64,000 bases of DNA from Legionella adelaidensis. Its GTDB lineage: Bacteria; Pseudomonadota; Gammaproteobacteria; Legionellales; Legionellaceae. Of the stretch, positions 35,463 through 47,183 are shown piece by piece. Where the stretch lies: NCBI RefSeq assembly GCF_900637865.1, contig NZ_LR134418.1, forward strand, positions 310,001 through 374,000, read 5' to 3'. Both the position numbers and the translations under genes were made by a program. The notes below the pieces were generated by a model, which saw only the letters and a program-made list of their open reading frames with translations, ran no database searches and was not told the DNA's origin. The number at the start of each line of letters is the position of its first letter. Positions within the stretch are counted from its first letter, which is position 1.

Positions 35463-35514
35463 TGGTCGGGACGGAAGGATTTGAACCTTCGACCACTAGC
35501 ACCCCATGCTAGTG
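35463..35514 (-). other. tRNA-Pro(GGG) 3' half: ICE attachment-site scar (att)
   Basis: On the minus strand these 52 bases read as the 3' half of a tRNA: CA plus anticodon stem CTAGC, loop ATGGGGT (anticodon GGG), GCTAG, variable loop, T arm (CGAAGGTTCAAATCCTTCG) and the acceptor CCGTCCCG with ACCA encoded. No D arm or 5' acceptor half follows on the right, so this is not a functional tRNA. This is the expected leftover when a tyrosine-recombinase element inserts in the 3' end of the tRNA gene. The intact tRNA should lie at the other end of the element, outside the window. Confidence 0.85.
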
Positions 35515-35522
35515 AATATCGA

Positions 35523-35658
35523 TTTCAACAAATATCAAACAAATACAAAAATCCACTAACATCCTTGTAAATACTGAGATTAACAGATATTCTCTCTTTC
35601 AATAAATATCATATAATATCATTCCAGCACAAGAAAACTGGTACCAAAACTGGTACCA
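35523..35658. promoter_or_regulatory. direct repeats between att and the first ICE gene
   Basis: TTTCAACAAATATCA at 35523-35537 recurs as TTTCAATAAATATCA at 35597-35611 (14 of 15). Just before the AlbA-type gene, AAACTGGTACCA occurs twice in perfect tandem (35635-35646 and 35647-35658), each with the palindrome GGTACC. The first pair may be integrase arm sites, the second a regulator operator. Both roles are inferred from position. Confidence 0.45.
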
Positions 35659-35672
35659 ATATTTAATAAGAA

Positions 35673-37244
35673 ATGGGCGAAATAGAAAAAATAAAAAAAA
35701 GGCTACCCATGATAATTAGCGATCAACAAATACTGCAGCTCATTAAGAAAGGCGAAGGTATTGATCTTGAATTCAAAGAATGTAAATCAGGACTCTCACG
35801 CAGTGTATACGAGACAATTTGTGCCTTCCTGAATCGACATGGAGGCACTTTATTGTTGGGCGTTAATGACAAGGGAGATATCACCGGCATCCAACCGGAA
35901 ATCATTACCCAAATTCGTAAAGATTTTGCTAACACTATTAATAATTCACAAAAAATTAACCCACCCTGTTATTTATCGATGGATGAGCACTGGATTGAAG
36001 ATAAATTATTATTCCATATATATGTACCTGAAAGCTCCCAAGTTCATCGATGCAATGCTCGAATTTATGATCGCAATGAAGATGGGGATTTTGATATCAC
36101 CGATCATACATATATGGTGGGAAATCTTTATCATCGTAAATCCTCCCTTTTTTCGGAAAATAAAATTTTCCCCTATGCTGGTTTAGAAGATTTACGTCCT
36201 GATTTAATCGAAAAAACCAGACTGCTCGCACGCGTGTTACGTAAAGATCACCCCTGGTTGGTTATGGATGACTTACAATTACTAAAAAGCGCACAGCTAT
36301 ATCAAGTGGATAATGAAACAGGTAAAAGTGGTGTAACGTTAGCAGGCATTCTATTGTTAGGAAAAGATAATACAATCCTTTCTGCAGTCCCTTATCATCG
36401 TACTGATTTAATTCTTAGAAAAATAAATCTAGAACGCTATGACGATCGAGATTTTGTAACAACAAACCTAATTGAAAGTTATGAGCGAATCATGGCTTTC
36501 GTTGAGAAACATTTGCCTGACCCTTTTTATTTAGAGCGAGATATACGCATTAGCTTACGCGAAATCATTTTTCGTGAGATTGCTTCTAATATTTTGATTC
36601 ATCGCGAATTCCTAAATGCAGTACCTGCAAGATTAATTATAGAACGTGGTCAAGTTCGAACTGAAAATAGTAATAAACCGCATGCATTTGGGGTGCTGGA
36701 TCCTAATCGTTTTACACCCTTTCCTAAAAACCCAGTCATTGCACGCTTCTTCCAACAAATCGGACGCGCGGATGAGTTGGGCTCTGGAATGTTTAAATTG
36801 ATGAAGTATGGCAAAGCTTATGGCGGCGCATATCCTGAGTTAATTGAAGGAGATGTATTTAGAACAATTATTAAAGTACCAGATTTTACTGTCTATCCCG
36901 AAGAATTACCTTTGGAGCCTGTAAGGCATGAGTCAAGGCATGAGTCAAGGCATGAGTCAAGGCATGAGTCAAGGCATGAGTCAAGGCATGAGTCAAGGCA
37001 TGAGTCAGGCTTGGTAAATAAAATATTATTTCTATTAAAAGGCAAGCCATTAAGTAAAAGTCAAATTGCTCAACATCTTGGACATAAAGGTATCTCAAGT
37101 GGGTTATTTAAACAACTTAAATACCTGCTGGCTAACCAACTAATTGAAATGACGATACCTGAGAAGCCCCAAAGCCGTTTGCAGAAATATAAATTAACTG
37201 AAAAAGGCACTCAAATCATTTCGACTCTAAAGTGGCCTGAATAA
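35673..37244 (+). CDS. AlbA_2 (Schlafen-like) DNA-binding/ATPase protein with RHES repeats
   Basis: A 523-residue protein of the AlbA_2 plus ATP-binding HATPase_c_4 type. The AlbA_2 domain (residues about 28-150) shows GIDLEFKECK and NRHGGTLLLGVND. The C-terminal HATPase-like part shows LREIIFREIASNILIHREF and DELGSGMFKLMKYG. The tail carries seven RHES repeats (418-445) and a winged-helix-like end (LSKSQIAQHLGHKG). An in-frame ATG at 35709 is an alternative start. It is the first ICE gene beside att, and its stop overlaps the integrase start (TAATG). Family members act as regulators or antiviral factors; the role here is unknown. Confidence 0.85.
   Translation: MGEIEKIKKRLPMIISDQQILQLIKKGEGIDLEFKECKSGLSRSVYETICAFLNRHGGTLLLGVNDKGDITGIQPEIITQIRKDFANTINNSQKINPPCYLSMDEHWIEDKLLFHIYVPESSQVHRCNARIYDRNEDGDFDITDHTYMVGNLYHRKSSLFSENKIFPYAGLEDLRPDLIEKTRLLARVLRKDHPWLVMDDLQLLKSAQLYQVDNETGKSGVTLAGILLLGKDNTILSAVPYHRTDLILRKINLERYDDRDFVTTNLIESYERIMAFVEKHLPDPFYLERDIRISLREIIFREIASNILIHREFLNAVPARLIIERGQVRTENSNKPHAFGVLDPNRFTPFPKNPVIARFFQQIGRADELGSGMFKLMKYGKAYGGAYPELIEGDVFRTIIKVPDFTVYPEELPLEPVRHESRHESRHESRHESRHESRHESRHESGLVNKILFLLKGKPLSKSQIAQHLGHKGISSGLFKQLKYLLANQLIEMTIPEKPQSRLQKYKLTEKGTQIISTLKWPE
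36924..37007 (+). repeat. seven perfect 12-bp tandem repeats encoding RHES
   Basis: The unit AGGCATGAGTCA occurs seven times without a mismatch, in frame in the AlbA_2 protein, encoding RHESx7 as a linker between the ATPase domain and the C-terminal winged helix. Because the unit is a multiple of three, copy-number changes keep the reading frame. Confidence 0.95.
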
Positions 37245-38482
37245 TGAAATTTTCAGACAATTACATTAAAAATATTCAGCCTGAGTCAAAGTGGGTAGAA
37301 AAAATTGAAGCCTCGGGTTTGGGCTTACGTATTATGCCTAGTGGGAGTAAATCTTGGTTTTATCGTTATACCTATAATGGTAAACGCTATAAAATGAGTT
37401 TAGGAAAATATCCTGAAATTAGCCTTAAAGAAGCACGAGAATTATTGTTTAAATCACAAAAACTCAAAGAAAATGGAGTTAACCCTCTTGAACAAAATTA
37501 TCAAGATAAATTAAAGCAAAAAGAAACGGTTTCTACTTTTATTACCGCTTGGTATAAAAATTATATTGAGAAACACCGTAAGCGACCTCAGCAAATTAAG
37601 CAGCAAATTGAAGCCGACATAATCCCTCTATTAGGTAGTAAGGAGTTGGAAAAGTTACAAATCCGAGATATTACCCAAGTGCTGGATTTTATAGTAAGCA
37701 GAGGAGCTCCTGTACACGCTAATAAAGTCCTTAGTACCTTAAAACAAGCATTGAATTATGCAGTAAGCCGCGGGAGTCTCACAAATAACCCTGCTGCAAA
37801 TATTCGATCTCGTGACATAGGCGGGTTAGAAAAACCCAGAGAACGTTTTCTAACTACTGAAGAAATTAAAACCCTTTGGCACTTCTTAGATAGCAATGAA
37901 AATAAAATCTCATACTCAATCCGCTGTTCAATCAAAATTATCCTTTTAACAGGAATTCGAACAGCTGAAATTCTTTTGGCTCAATGGGAGGAAATAAATT
38001 TTGCGGAATCATTATGGACAATACCTTCACACCATAACAAAAATGGTTTAACCATGAAAATTCATCTAAGTCCTCAATGTATACGAGTATTTGAACTACT
38101 AATGAAAACAAGAACATCTAACTTCATTATTTCAAACATTCGGAATGGTGGACCTTTGTCAGAGAAAGCAATTGCTAAGGCAGTCAGCAGAATACAAACT
38201 CGACTAGGAATACCACATTGGACCCCTCATGATCTACGCAGAACATTTGCCACCCAACTAGGGGAGAAGCTAAATATAGACCCAGTTGTTATTGAGAAGT
38301 GTTTAGGCCATAAAATGCCGCGTATTATGGCTACCTATAATAAAAACGAAATGCTGCCCCAACGGAAAGAAGCATTAAATAGCTGGTCAGATTACTTAGA
38401 AAATCTCATCGAGTATTCCAATTTGACAGCTTCCCCTAATATTATTATTTCGCACAATACTAATGATTTGTGTATCGTTTAA
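37244..38482 (+). CDS. tyrosine recombinase (ICE integrase)
   Basis: A 412-residue phage/P4-type integrase. N-terminal arm-binding (DUF4102-like) domain with GLGLRIMPSGSKSWFYRYTY and SLGKYPEISLKEAR, core-binding domain at about 95-190, then the catalytic domain with Arg239 (LTGIRTAEIL), His329-x-x-Arg332 (HDLRRTF), His356 (LGHKM) and nucleophile Tyr365 (MATYNKNE). The catalytic set is complete. It is coupled to the upstream gene by a TAATG overlap, so both are expressed together. Its expected substrate is the tRNA-Pro(GGG) 3' end at 35463-35514. After its stop about 280 bases to the metal operon show no gene. Confidence 0.95.
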   Translation: MKFSDNYIKNIQPESKWVEKIEASGLGLRIMPSGSKSWFYRYTYNGKRYKMSLGKYPEISLKEARELLFKSQKLKENGVNPLEQNYQDKLKQKETVSTFITAWYKNYIEKHRKRPQQIKQQIEADIIPLLGSKELEKLQIRDITQVLDFIVSRGAPVHANKVLSTLKQALNYAVSRGSLTNNPAANIRSRDIGGLEKPRERFLTTEEIKTLWHFLDSNENKISYSIRCSIKIILLTGIRTAEILLAQWEEINFAESLWTIPSHHNKNGLTMKIHLSPQCIRVFELLMKTRTSNFIISNIRNGGPLSEKAIAKAVSRIQTRLGIPHWTPHDLRRTFATQLGEKLNIDPVVIEKCLGHKMPRIMATYNKNEMLPQRKEALNSWSDYLENLIEYSNLTASPNIIISHNTNDLCIV

Positions 38483-38761
38483 TATATAAAAGCAGGGGGC
38501 TTATTTTCTAGCCTATTTTTGAACACTTCTGGAGTTTATATATAGTTTAACTAACATAACTGCCACGCCTAGAGAGCTCGATCTTTTTTGCGCAACCTTG
38601 GCGGTTTTTTATTGTGTGATTACGATAACAATAAAACATACTCTAAATTCCCTCTTTCATTTGCTAATTGAGACCAAGCATTGGCAACATTAACCTGTTG
38701 TTAGTTATTACTGGTTAAGTGCTCATTGATTACTTTTTAAAGCACAAACAGGCTGTGCTTC

Positions 38762-41917
<3,156 letters not shown>

Positions 41918-43150
41918 TTAATGCTCATGCTCGGCTCCTGACCTTTCAATATCAGCTTTTATTAAAAAACTATTACCTACTACATACTGGGTGCCGGGTT
42001 TTAAACCACCTTTGACTTCGACCCATTCACTATCTTTTGCTCCTAGTTCCACCTCACGCATTTCATATTGCTCTCCCACTTTAATGAATAAAACTGTTTT
42101 TTCATTCATATTTTGCAACGCGGTCGTCTTAACCATTAATGGAACTTTTATTTGAGAAAGAAGTACATCAGCTCGTACAATAGTTCCTGGGCGCCATTCT
42201 TCCTTAGGATTTGGAATAGTTACGATAGCGATTACAGTTTGGCTTAATGGATCCGTAGTGGGAAGAATCATAGCAATTGGCGCACTTATTTCCTTATCCT
42301 CTTCCTGCGAATGTATAGTGACCATTTGGCCTTCATTAATTTTCTCTAGATCGCGCGGGAAAACATGCAGTTCAGCCCAAACATCTGATAAATTTGCGAT
42401 AGTAAAGAGCGCCTCTGTTCCGGCAACATTCCCAGGCGTGATGTTGCGCGCAAGAATACGACCCTCTGTTGGCGCACGAACTTCATATGCCTTTAAGCTC
42501 TCGTTGCTTTCAATGGTGGCTAATAGGTCGCCTTTTTTTACTGAGTCACCCCACTTAACCAATACATTTTTTACTACACCCGGAAAGCGGGCTCTAACAT
42601 CAGTGGTGGTATTACGGTTGAGGGTAATACGGCCATTGAGAGAAGCATATTTCTTTATCACTCCCGGCCCCGCGACTAAAACTCTAATGCCCTCCTCCTC
42701 CGCCACCTTATTACCTAGCTTAATCCGTCCCTCATAGGAGGAGTAGTTCCAGCTGAAGAGTTGATTTTCATAAATTGCCTTTAGTGTAACATCAAAGGAA
42801 TGGGGTTCTTCTATGTCTTGTTTACTGACTAAAGCATCATTCTGAGGGATGAAATTTATAGTGGTTATATCCCCCTCAAGGCGTTTTAACTCAACATTAA
42901 GACTTACCTTTGAGGGTGAAATGGGCTTTCCTTTCGATGAAGCATAGGCCTTAAATTTAGGAGTGGCTCCTTCTTCGGTAAGGACCAGTTCCACAGTGAA
43001 ATCTTTACTCTCAAATACGCGACCATCATGCGGACCGTGCTTCTCGGGAACGGAAGCATCCATTGCAAAGGTCAGCTTAGCAGAAAGCCACCATAAACCA
43101 CCCGCAAGAATTACTGCCGCGATTATGATTAGATAATGATACTTTTTCAC
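41918..43150 (-). CDS. helB: periplasmic adaptor of metal efflux (CzcB/HelB type)
   Basis: A membrane-fusion protein of about 410 residues: N-terminal signal-anchor (YHYLIIIAAVILAGGLWWL), a His-rich HGPHDG region after it, then lipoyl/beta-barrel parts (VLVKWGDSVKKGDLLATIE; ITPGNVAGTEALFTIANLSDVWAELHV). It ends with His residues (AEHEH) that could bind metal. The frame opens with a GTG at 43186 overlapping helC; a GTG at 43150 with AAGGGA six bases upstream looks better. It links HelA to HelC across the periplasm. Confidence 0.9.
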   Translation of the reverse strand: MKKYHYLIIIAAVILAGGLWWLSAKLTFAMDASVPEKHGPHDGRVFESKDFTVELVLTEEGATPKFKAYASSKGKPISPSKVSLNVELKRLEGDITTINFIPQNDALVSKQDIEEPHSFDVTLKAIYENQLFSWNYSSYEGRIKLGNKVAEEEGIRVLVAGPGVIKKYASLNGRITLNRNTTTDVRARFPGVVKNVLVKWGDSVKKGDLLATIESNESLKAYEVRAPTEGRILARNITPGNVAGTEALFTIANLSDVWAELHVFPRDLEKINEGQMVTIHSQEEDKEISAPIAMILPTTDPLSQTVIAIVTIPNPKEEWRPGTIVRADVLLSQIKVPLMVKTTALQNMNEKTVLFIKVGEQYEMREVELGAKDSEWVEVKGGLKPGTQYVVGNSFLIKADIERSGAEHEH

Positions 43151-43166
43151 ACGAATTCCCTTTTCA

Positions 43167-44405
43167 TTATTTGTGCAATGTTTCACTCATTAATAATCCC
43201 TGGATTTTAATAAGCGCCTTATGATAATCAGCATGAGCCCTGGTATAATGCTCTTCTTCACGATTAAGCATCTGAATTGCATTACTAAGAATAAGATAAC
43301 TATAGCGTCCCTGCTCAACCCCTTCGCGAGCTAATTCAACCGCATTTTTCGCCTTCGGGAGCATTCTGCTCGTTACTTTTTGCACTTCTTCCTTAGACTG
43401 TAAGGCGTCTAAAAAGGTTCCATACAAGGTAGACTCTAGATTTAATTTTAATTGGTGTAAGTCCTGAATGGCCTCATTTCGTTTTGCATGAGCGCTATAG
43501 ACATTTCCTTGATTTTGATTAAAGACGGGAATTGGAGCTGTGGCGGAAACCAGGAATGCCTTTTGATCGTTTAACTCAAAATGACGAAAACCAAATTGTA
43601 GATTTAAATCAGGCCAAACTTCTTTTGAAGTTGCAGCAATACGTGACCCCATTGCTCTGACCAAAGCCATTTGCGCTTTAATCAAATTACTCGTAAGAAG
43701 ACGTTTTTTAATTAAAGTCCATGAATCTAGGTGATGAGATAGACCACTTTCATTGAGAATAATTTCATTAAGATTTGGAGTGCCCATCAAATTGGCTAAA
43801 ATGGTTTTAGATTTCACTTCATTGCGTCGTGCCCTATCATAAACGATAATCGCTTCATCAAGTGCTATCTCTGCTAATCTTAAATCAACTTCTGAATTAG
43901 CCCCTATTTCTAAACGTTTTTTAATACTTCCAACGACTAATTCATTCAGTTTTACTAAACGCCTTGAGGCACTAGTCCAATATTGAGCATAAAAAGCATC
44001 TACATAAGCATTTCCTATCTCAACAAAGAGATTTGAGCGATTTGCTTCTAATTTCAAGCAAGCCGCTAGAAATTCCATTTTGGAAGCCTCTCGTTGATAA
44101 TGCAATCGATTACCTAAGGGTATGGGTTGCTCAATGGAAATGGTTTTTTCTGTCCCTGTATATCCTGACTCAAGTGTAGAAGGGGTTCCAATATTTTCAG
44201 CTTGTAGTGCAAGCGTTGGATTTGGATATAATCCCGATTGAATAAACTGACCCTTGGCCTGTTCAACAGCAGCCGCTTGTGCTTTCAAACTAGGATTATT
44301 TTTATAAGTCAGTGCCAAGGCATCTTTAAATGTCAGCGAATTTTGACCGTGCGCGGCTTGCAAGCACACCATCAGTAATCCAATCAGTCCAAAATAACTA
44401 CGCAT
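43167..44405 (-). CDS. helC: outer-membrane factor of metal efflux (CzcC/HelC type)
   Basis: A 412-residue TolC-like protein with an N-terminal signal (LIGLLMVCLQAAHG) and the outer-membrane efflux repeats (LTFKDALALTYKNNPSLKAQAAAVEQAKGQ, then SNLFVEIGNAYVDAFYAQY and VELAREGVEQGRYSYLILSNA). It forms the outer-membrane duct of the HelCBA pump. It begins 20 bases after the P-type ATPase gene. Confidence 0.91.
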   Translation of the reverse strand: MRSYFGLIGLLMVCLQAAHGQNSLTFKDALALTYKNNPSLKAQAAAVEQAKGQFIQSGLYPNPTLALQAENIGTPSTLESGYTGTEKTISIEQPIPLGNRLHYQREASKMEFLAACLKLEANRSNLFVEIGNAYVDAFYAQYWTSASRRLVKLNELVVGSIKKRLEIGANSEVDLRLAEIALDEAIIVYDRARRNEVKSKTILANLMGTPNLNEIILNESGLSHHLDSWTLIKKRLLTSNLIKAQMALVRAMGSRIAATSKEVWPDLNLQFGFRHFELNDQKAFLVSATAPIPVFNQNQGNVYSAHAKRNEAIQDLHQLKLNLESTLYGTFLDALQSKEEVQKVTSRMLPKAKNAVELAREGVEQGRYSYLILSNAIQMLNREEEHYTRAHADYHKALIKIQGLLMSETLHK

Positions 44406-44424
44406 TCATAATCCTTTATAGTCT

Positions 44425-46590
44425 TTATAAATATTTATTACTAAGAGATGGCAGCTCATTTATCATTGAGTAGTCTTGTTCATTAAAGCTCAACAATCGC
44501 AGTCCATTAGCAACAACAATAAGACTCGCACCCATATCGGCAAATACCGCCATCCATAACGTGGCCAAACCGGCCAGCGCCAAGCCAAAAAATATTATTT
44601 TAACCACAATAGACAAACTAATATTTTGAAATAGTACACTCGCAGTTTTACGACTTAAAGCAATGAATTGGGGTAGTTTAATTAAGTTATCATTCATAAT
44701 AGCTATATCTGCCGTTTCCAGTGCGATATCCGTGCCTTTTCCCATTGCAAACCCAATGGTCGCTTTCGCAAGCGCGGGCGCGTCATTAATACCATCTCCC
44801 ACCATCCCCACCGCCCTAAAACCTTTAATTAGCTCATCAATAGCATAAACTTTGTCTGCAGGTAGAACGTTTGCCCGAATTTCATCAATACCTACCTGGT
44901 CAGCAATAGCTTTGGCGGTGGTCGCATTGTCTCCTGTTAACATGCAGGTTTTAATTCCTTGTTGATGCAATGCTTTGATGGCCATTTGGCTTGTGGGGCG
45001 CAACGTGTCCGCCACAGCAAGAATCGCTAATACATATTCTTCATCACTTAAAACGATGGTGGTTTGTCCTTTTTCCTCAAGCTCTTTAAGCTGGTTTTCG
45101 ATGGCTGGATTACAAACCTTATTATCTTCAGCCAGTTGATGGTTACCAACAAAATATCGTACCCCATTAATTAATCCCGTTACCCCACGACCAGGTAGGG
45201 CTTTAAAATCTGTTACTTCAAGTAGTGAACTCGCTGGTTGCTGCTTTTGCCATTCTTTAACAATAGCCTGGGCAATGGGGTGCTCTGAATGGGCATCTAA
45301 ACTGGCTGTAAGTCTTAAGACCTCTTCATCCGTCTGCTCACTTAATTGAATCAATCTGGTAACAACTGGTTTTCCTTCAGTAAGCGTACCTGTTTTATCT
45401 AAAGCGATGGCTTTTAATCGATATCCTTGTTCTAAATAGGTTCCACCCTTAATAAGAATTCCGTTTTTGGCAGCAGCGGCCAAGCCACTTACAACAGTTA
45501 CCGGTGTGGAAATTACTAACGCACAAGGGCATGCAATAACGAGCAATGTTAATGCTTTATAAATCCATACAGAAAATAATCCTCCCCAGATAATAGGAGG
45601 AACAACAGCGACCAAAATCGCAAATACTACCATAACAGGGGTGTAATATTTGGCAAATTCATCAACAAAGCGTTGCATAGGCGCACGCTCAGATTGCGCT
45701 TGGGCAATTGTTTTTCCAATTTTTGCAAGTACTGTATCACCCGCGGCGACCTCTACTCTAAATTGAAAAGACCCATGTTCATTTAAGGTTCCCGCATAAA
45801 CCTTATCTCCCACCTCTTTATCAACGGGCATGGACTCACCCGTAATAGGTGCTTGATTAATGCTGCTTTTCCCCAGAATTATCTCACCATCTAAAGGGAT
45901 TCGCTCCCCTGGTTTAACCCAGATCACAGCATCTAAAGCAACTTGGCTAACGGGCATACTCTGCCAACTTCCATCCGCCGCTTTAACAGTAGCCACATCA
46001 GGCGCAATTTCCATCAACTTCCGGATAGCTTCTCGCGCTTTATCCAAGGAGTACACTTCAATTCGTTCGGCAAGTGCAAATAAAACAGTCACCATGGCAG
46101 CTTCCGGCCACTCGCCAATGAATATCGCACCCGTAATGGCTATGAGCATAAGGCTACTAATATTCAGTGTTTTGGTCTTTAGTGCTAACCATCCTTTCTC
46201 AAGAGTAGTTTTTCCACTGATTGCCATGGCAATCAGTGATAGTACTGCGACCCAAGGGGATTGCTCATCGGATAGACGATAGGCAATCAATTCAGCTATA
46301 AGTGCTGAAAATCCTGCCAAACCCAGTACCCACCATGAAGGGTGCGGGTTCTCTTTCAGATGTTCTTTATCTACTTTTGTCTTTAAGCTCGCCTTCATTC
46401 CTAGCACTGCAATCTTATCTATCAAAGGCCCCGGGTTTCTTAAATGATGATGAATGGTGACTTCTTGGGTGATAAAGTTAAAAAGCAATTTCTCTACTTC
46501 GGGCATAGACTCCAATTGACCCCGAATAAGCTTTTCTTCTGAGGGGCAATCCAGGCCTACGACGTATAGAGTGGTTATAGAAGAATTCAT
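44425..46590 (-). CDS. cadA: P1B-type heavy-metal ATPase (Zn/Cd/Pb exporter)
   Basis: A 721-residue metal-exporting P-type ATPase. An N-terminal HMA-like domain has the metal site VGLDCPSEEKL (Cys plus acidic residues instead of CxxC). Membrane metal-binding motif ACPCALVIS, phosphorylation site DKTGTLTEG, DAHSEHPIAQ of the P1B nucleotide domain and GDGINDAPAL are all intact. CPC with this HMA variant matches zinc/cadmium/lead exporters. A TTG 15 bases upstream opens the frame; the ATG at 46590 is preferred. It moves metal from cytosol to periplasm, where HelCBA takes over. Confidence 0.92.
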   Translation of the reverse strand: MNSSITTLYVVGLDCPSEEKLIRGQLESMPEVEKLLFNFITQEVTIHHHLRNPGPLIDKIAVLGMKASLKTKVDKEHLKENPHPSWWVLGLAGFSALIAELIAYRLSDEQSPWVAVLSLIAMAISGKTTLEKGWLALKTKTLNISSLMLIAITGAIFIGEWPEAAMVTVLFALAERIEVYSLDKAREAIRKLMEIAPDVATVKAADGSWQSMPVSQVALDAVIWVKPGERIPLDGEIILGKSSINQAPITGESMPVDKEVGDKVYAGTLNEHGSFQFRVEVAAGDTVLAKIGKTIAQAQSERAPMQRFVDEFAKYYTPVMVVFAILVAVVPPIIWGGLFSVWIYKALTLLVIACPCALVISTPVTVVSGLAAAAKNGILIKGGTYLEQGYRLKAIALDKTGTLTEGKPVVTRLIQLSEQTDEEVLRLTASLDAHSEHPIAQAIVKEWQKQQPASSLLEVTDFKALPGRGVTGLINGVRYFVGNHQLAEDNKVCNPAIENQLKELEEKGQTTIVLSDEEYVLAILAVADTLRPTSQMAIKALHQQGIKTCMLTGDNATTAKAIADQVGIDEIRANVLPADKVYAIDELIKGFRAVGMVGDGINDAPALAKATIGFAMGKGTDIALETADIAIMNDNLIKLPQFIALSRKTASVLFQNISLSIVVKIIFFGLALAGLATLWMAVFADMGASLIVVANGLRLLSFNEQDYSMINELPSLSNKYL

Positions 46591-46638
46591 ATTAATTTTC
46601 TGCAAAAGCCATAGGGAATCAGCTGGTTAATAAATAAG

Positions 46639-46953
46639 CTAAAGATCTCCATTGTTACCTCTTTCTTCAGTAAAATGACTAATCATGTCTATTAGAATGC
46701 ACCGGACATGCTCATCATCAATTTCATAGAAAACCTGCTTTCCTTCTCGTTTTGCATACAGCAATCGAGCTGAGCGAAGTATACGCAAGTGATGACTGAC
46801 CAGAGGCACTGATAAGCCTAACTGATCTGCTAAGCCCCCAACAGATTGGGGGTTTTCTAGGCAAGACAGCAAGAGTTTTAAGCGATTTGGTTCGCCCATT
46901 ATACGCAAAATATCTGCTATCGTTGCAAAGGTTTTTTCCGAGTGCGGTTTCAT
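46639..46953 (-). CDS. SmtB/CzrA-type metal-responsive repressor
   Basis: A 104-residue ArsR/SmtB winged-helix repressor with DNA-recognition helix VPLVSHHLRILRSARLLYAKREG. The C-terminal helix carries DEHVRCILIDMISHFTEE, which exactly matches the alpha-5 zinc/cobalt motif D-x-H-x10-H-x2-E. The alpha-3 CxC site of arsenic/cadmium sensors is absent. So zinc or cobalt is the predicted signal. A longer frame to 47010 begins in the -35 box of the promoter and is rejected. It is the first gene of the metal operon and probably represses it via the palindrome directly before its ATG. Confidence 0.9.
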   Translation of the reverse strand: MKPHSEKTFATIADILRIMGEPNRLKLLLSCLENPQSVGGLADQLGLSVPLVSHHLRILRSARLLYAKREGKQVFYEIDDEHVRCILIDMISHFTEERGNNGDL

Positions 46954-46957
46954 ATCA

Positions 46958-47010
46958 ACAGTTAAATAAGTGTTTAACTGTAAATTAGGTAATATTGTTT
47001 TAAATGTCAA
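46958..47010 (-). promoter_or_regulatory. promoter and operator of the metal resistance operon
   Basis: On the minus strand a perfect -35 box TTGACA (47010-47005), a 17-base spacer and -10-like TAATTT (46987-46982) are followed at once by the palindrome ACAGTTAAA-CACTTA-TTTAACTGT (46981-46958). The palindrome covers the predicted start of transcription and ends four bases before the ATG at 46953. Its 9-base arms and position fit an SmtB/CzrA operator. Confidence 0.75.
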
Positions 47011-47183
47011 GGGACTAGAAAACGCGATTAAGGAAGTTACTATCTATAATTTTGGAGTCAAACTATAAAAACCTTGTCCATCAAGATATCTTGTGTGACA
47101 TAGCTTCTAAACAAGTAACTGAGATATAAGAATACTATAATGTTGAAGCATGTTACCAATTTGCTAAAGGTGAAAAAAATGGC

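Noticed and set aside
35463-35514. Functional tRNA gene
   Set aside because: Only the 3' half is present; no D arm or 5' acceptor strand follows, so it is an attachment scar.
36924-37007. CRISPR array
   Set aside because: 12-base contiguous repeats without spacers, in frame inside a coding gene.
46954-47010. 19-residue N-terminal extension of the SmtB-type sensor
   Set aside because: Its TTG start is part of the -35 box, and the palindrome and -10 box lie inside the extension.
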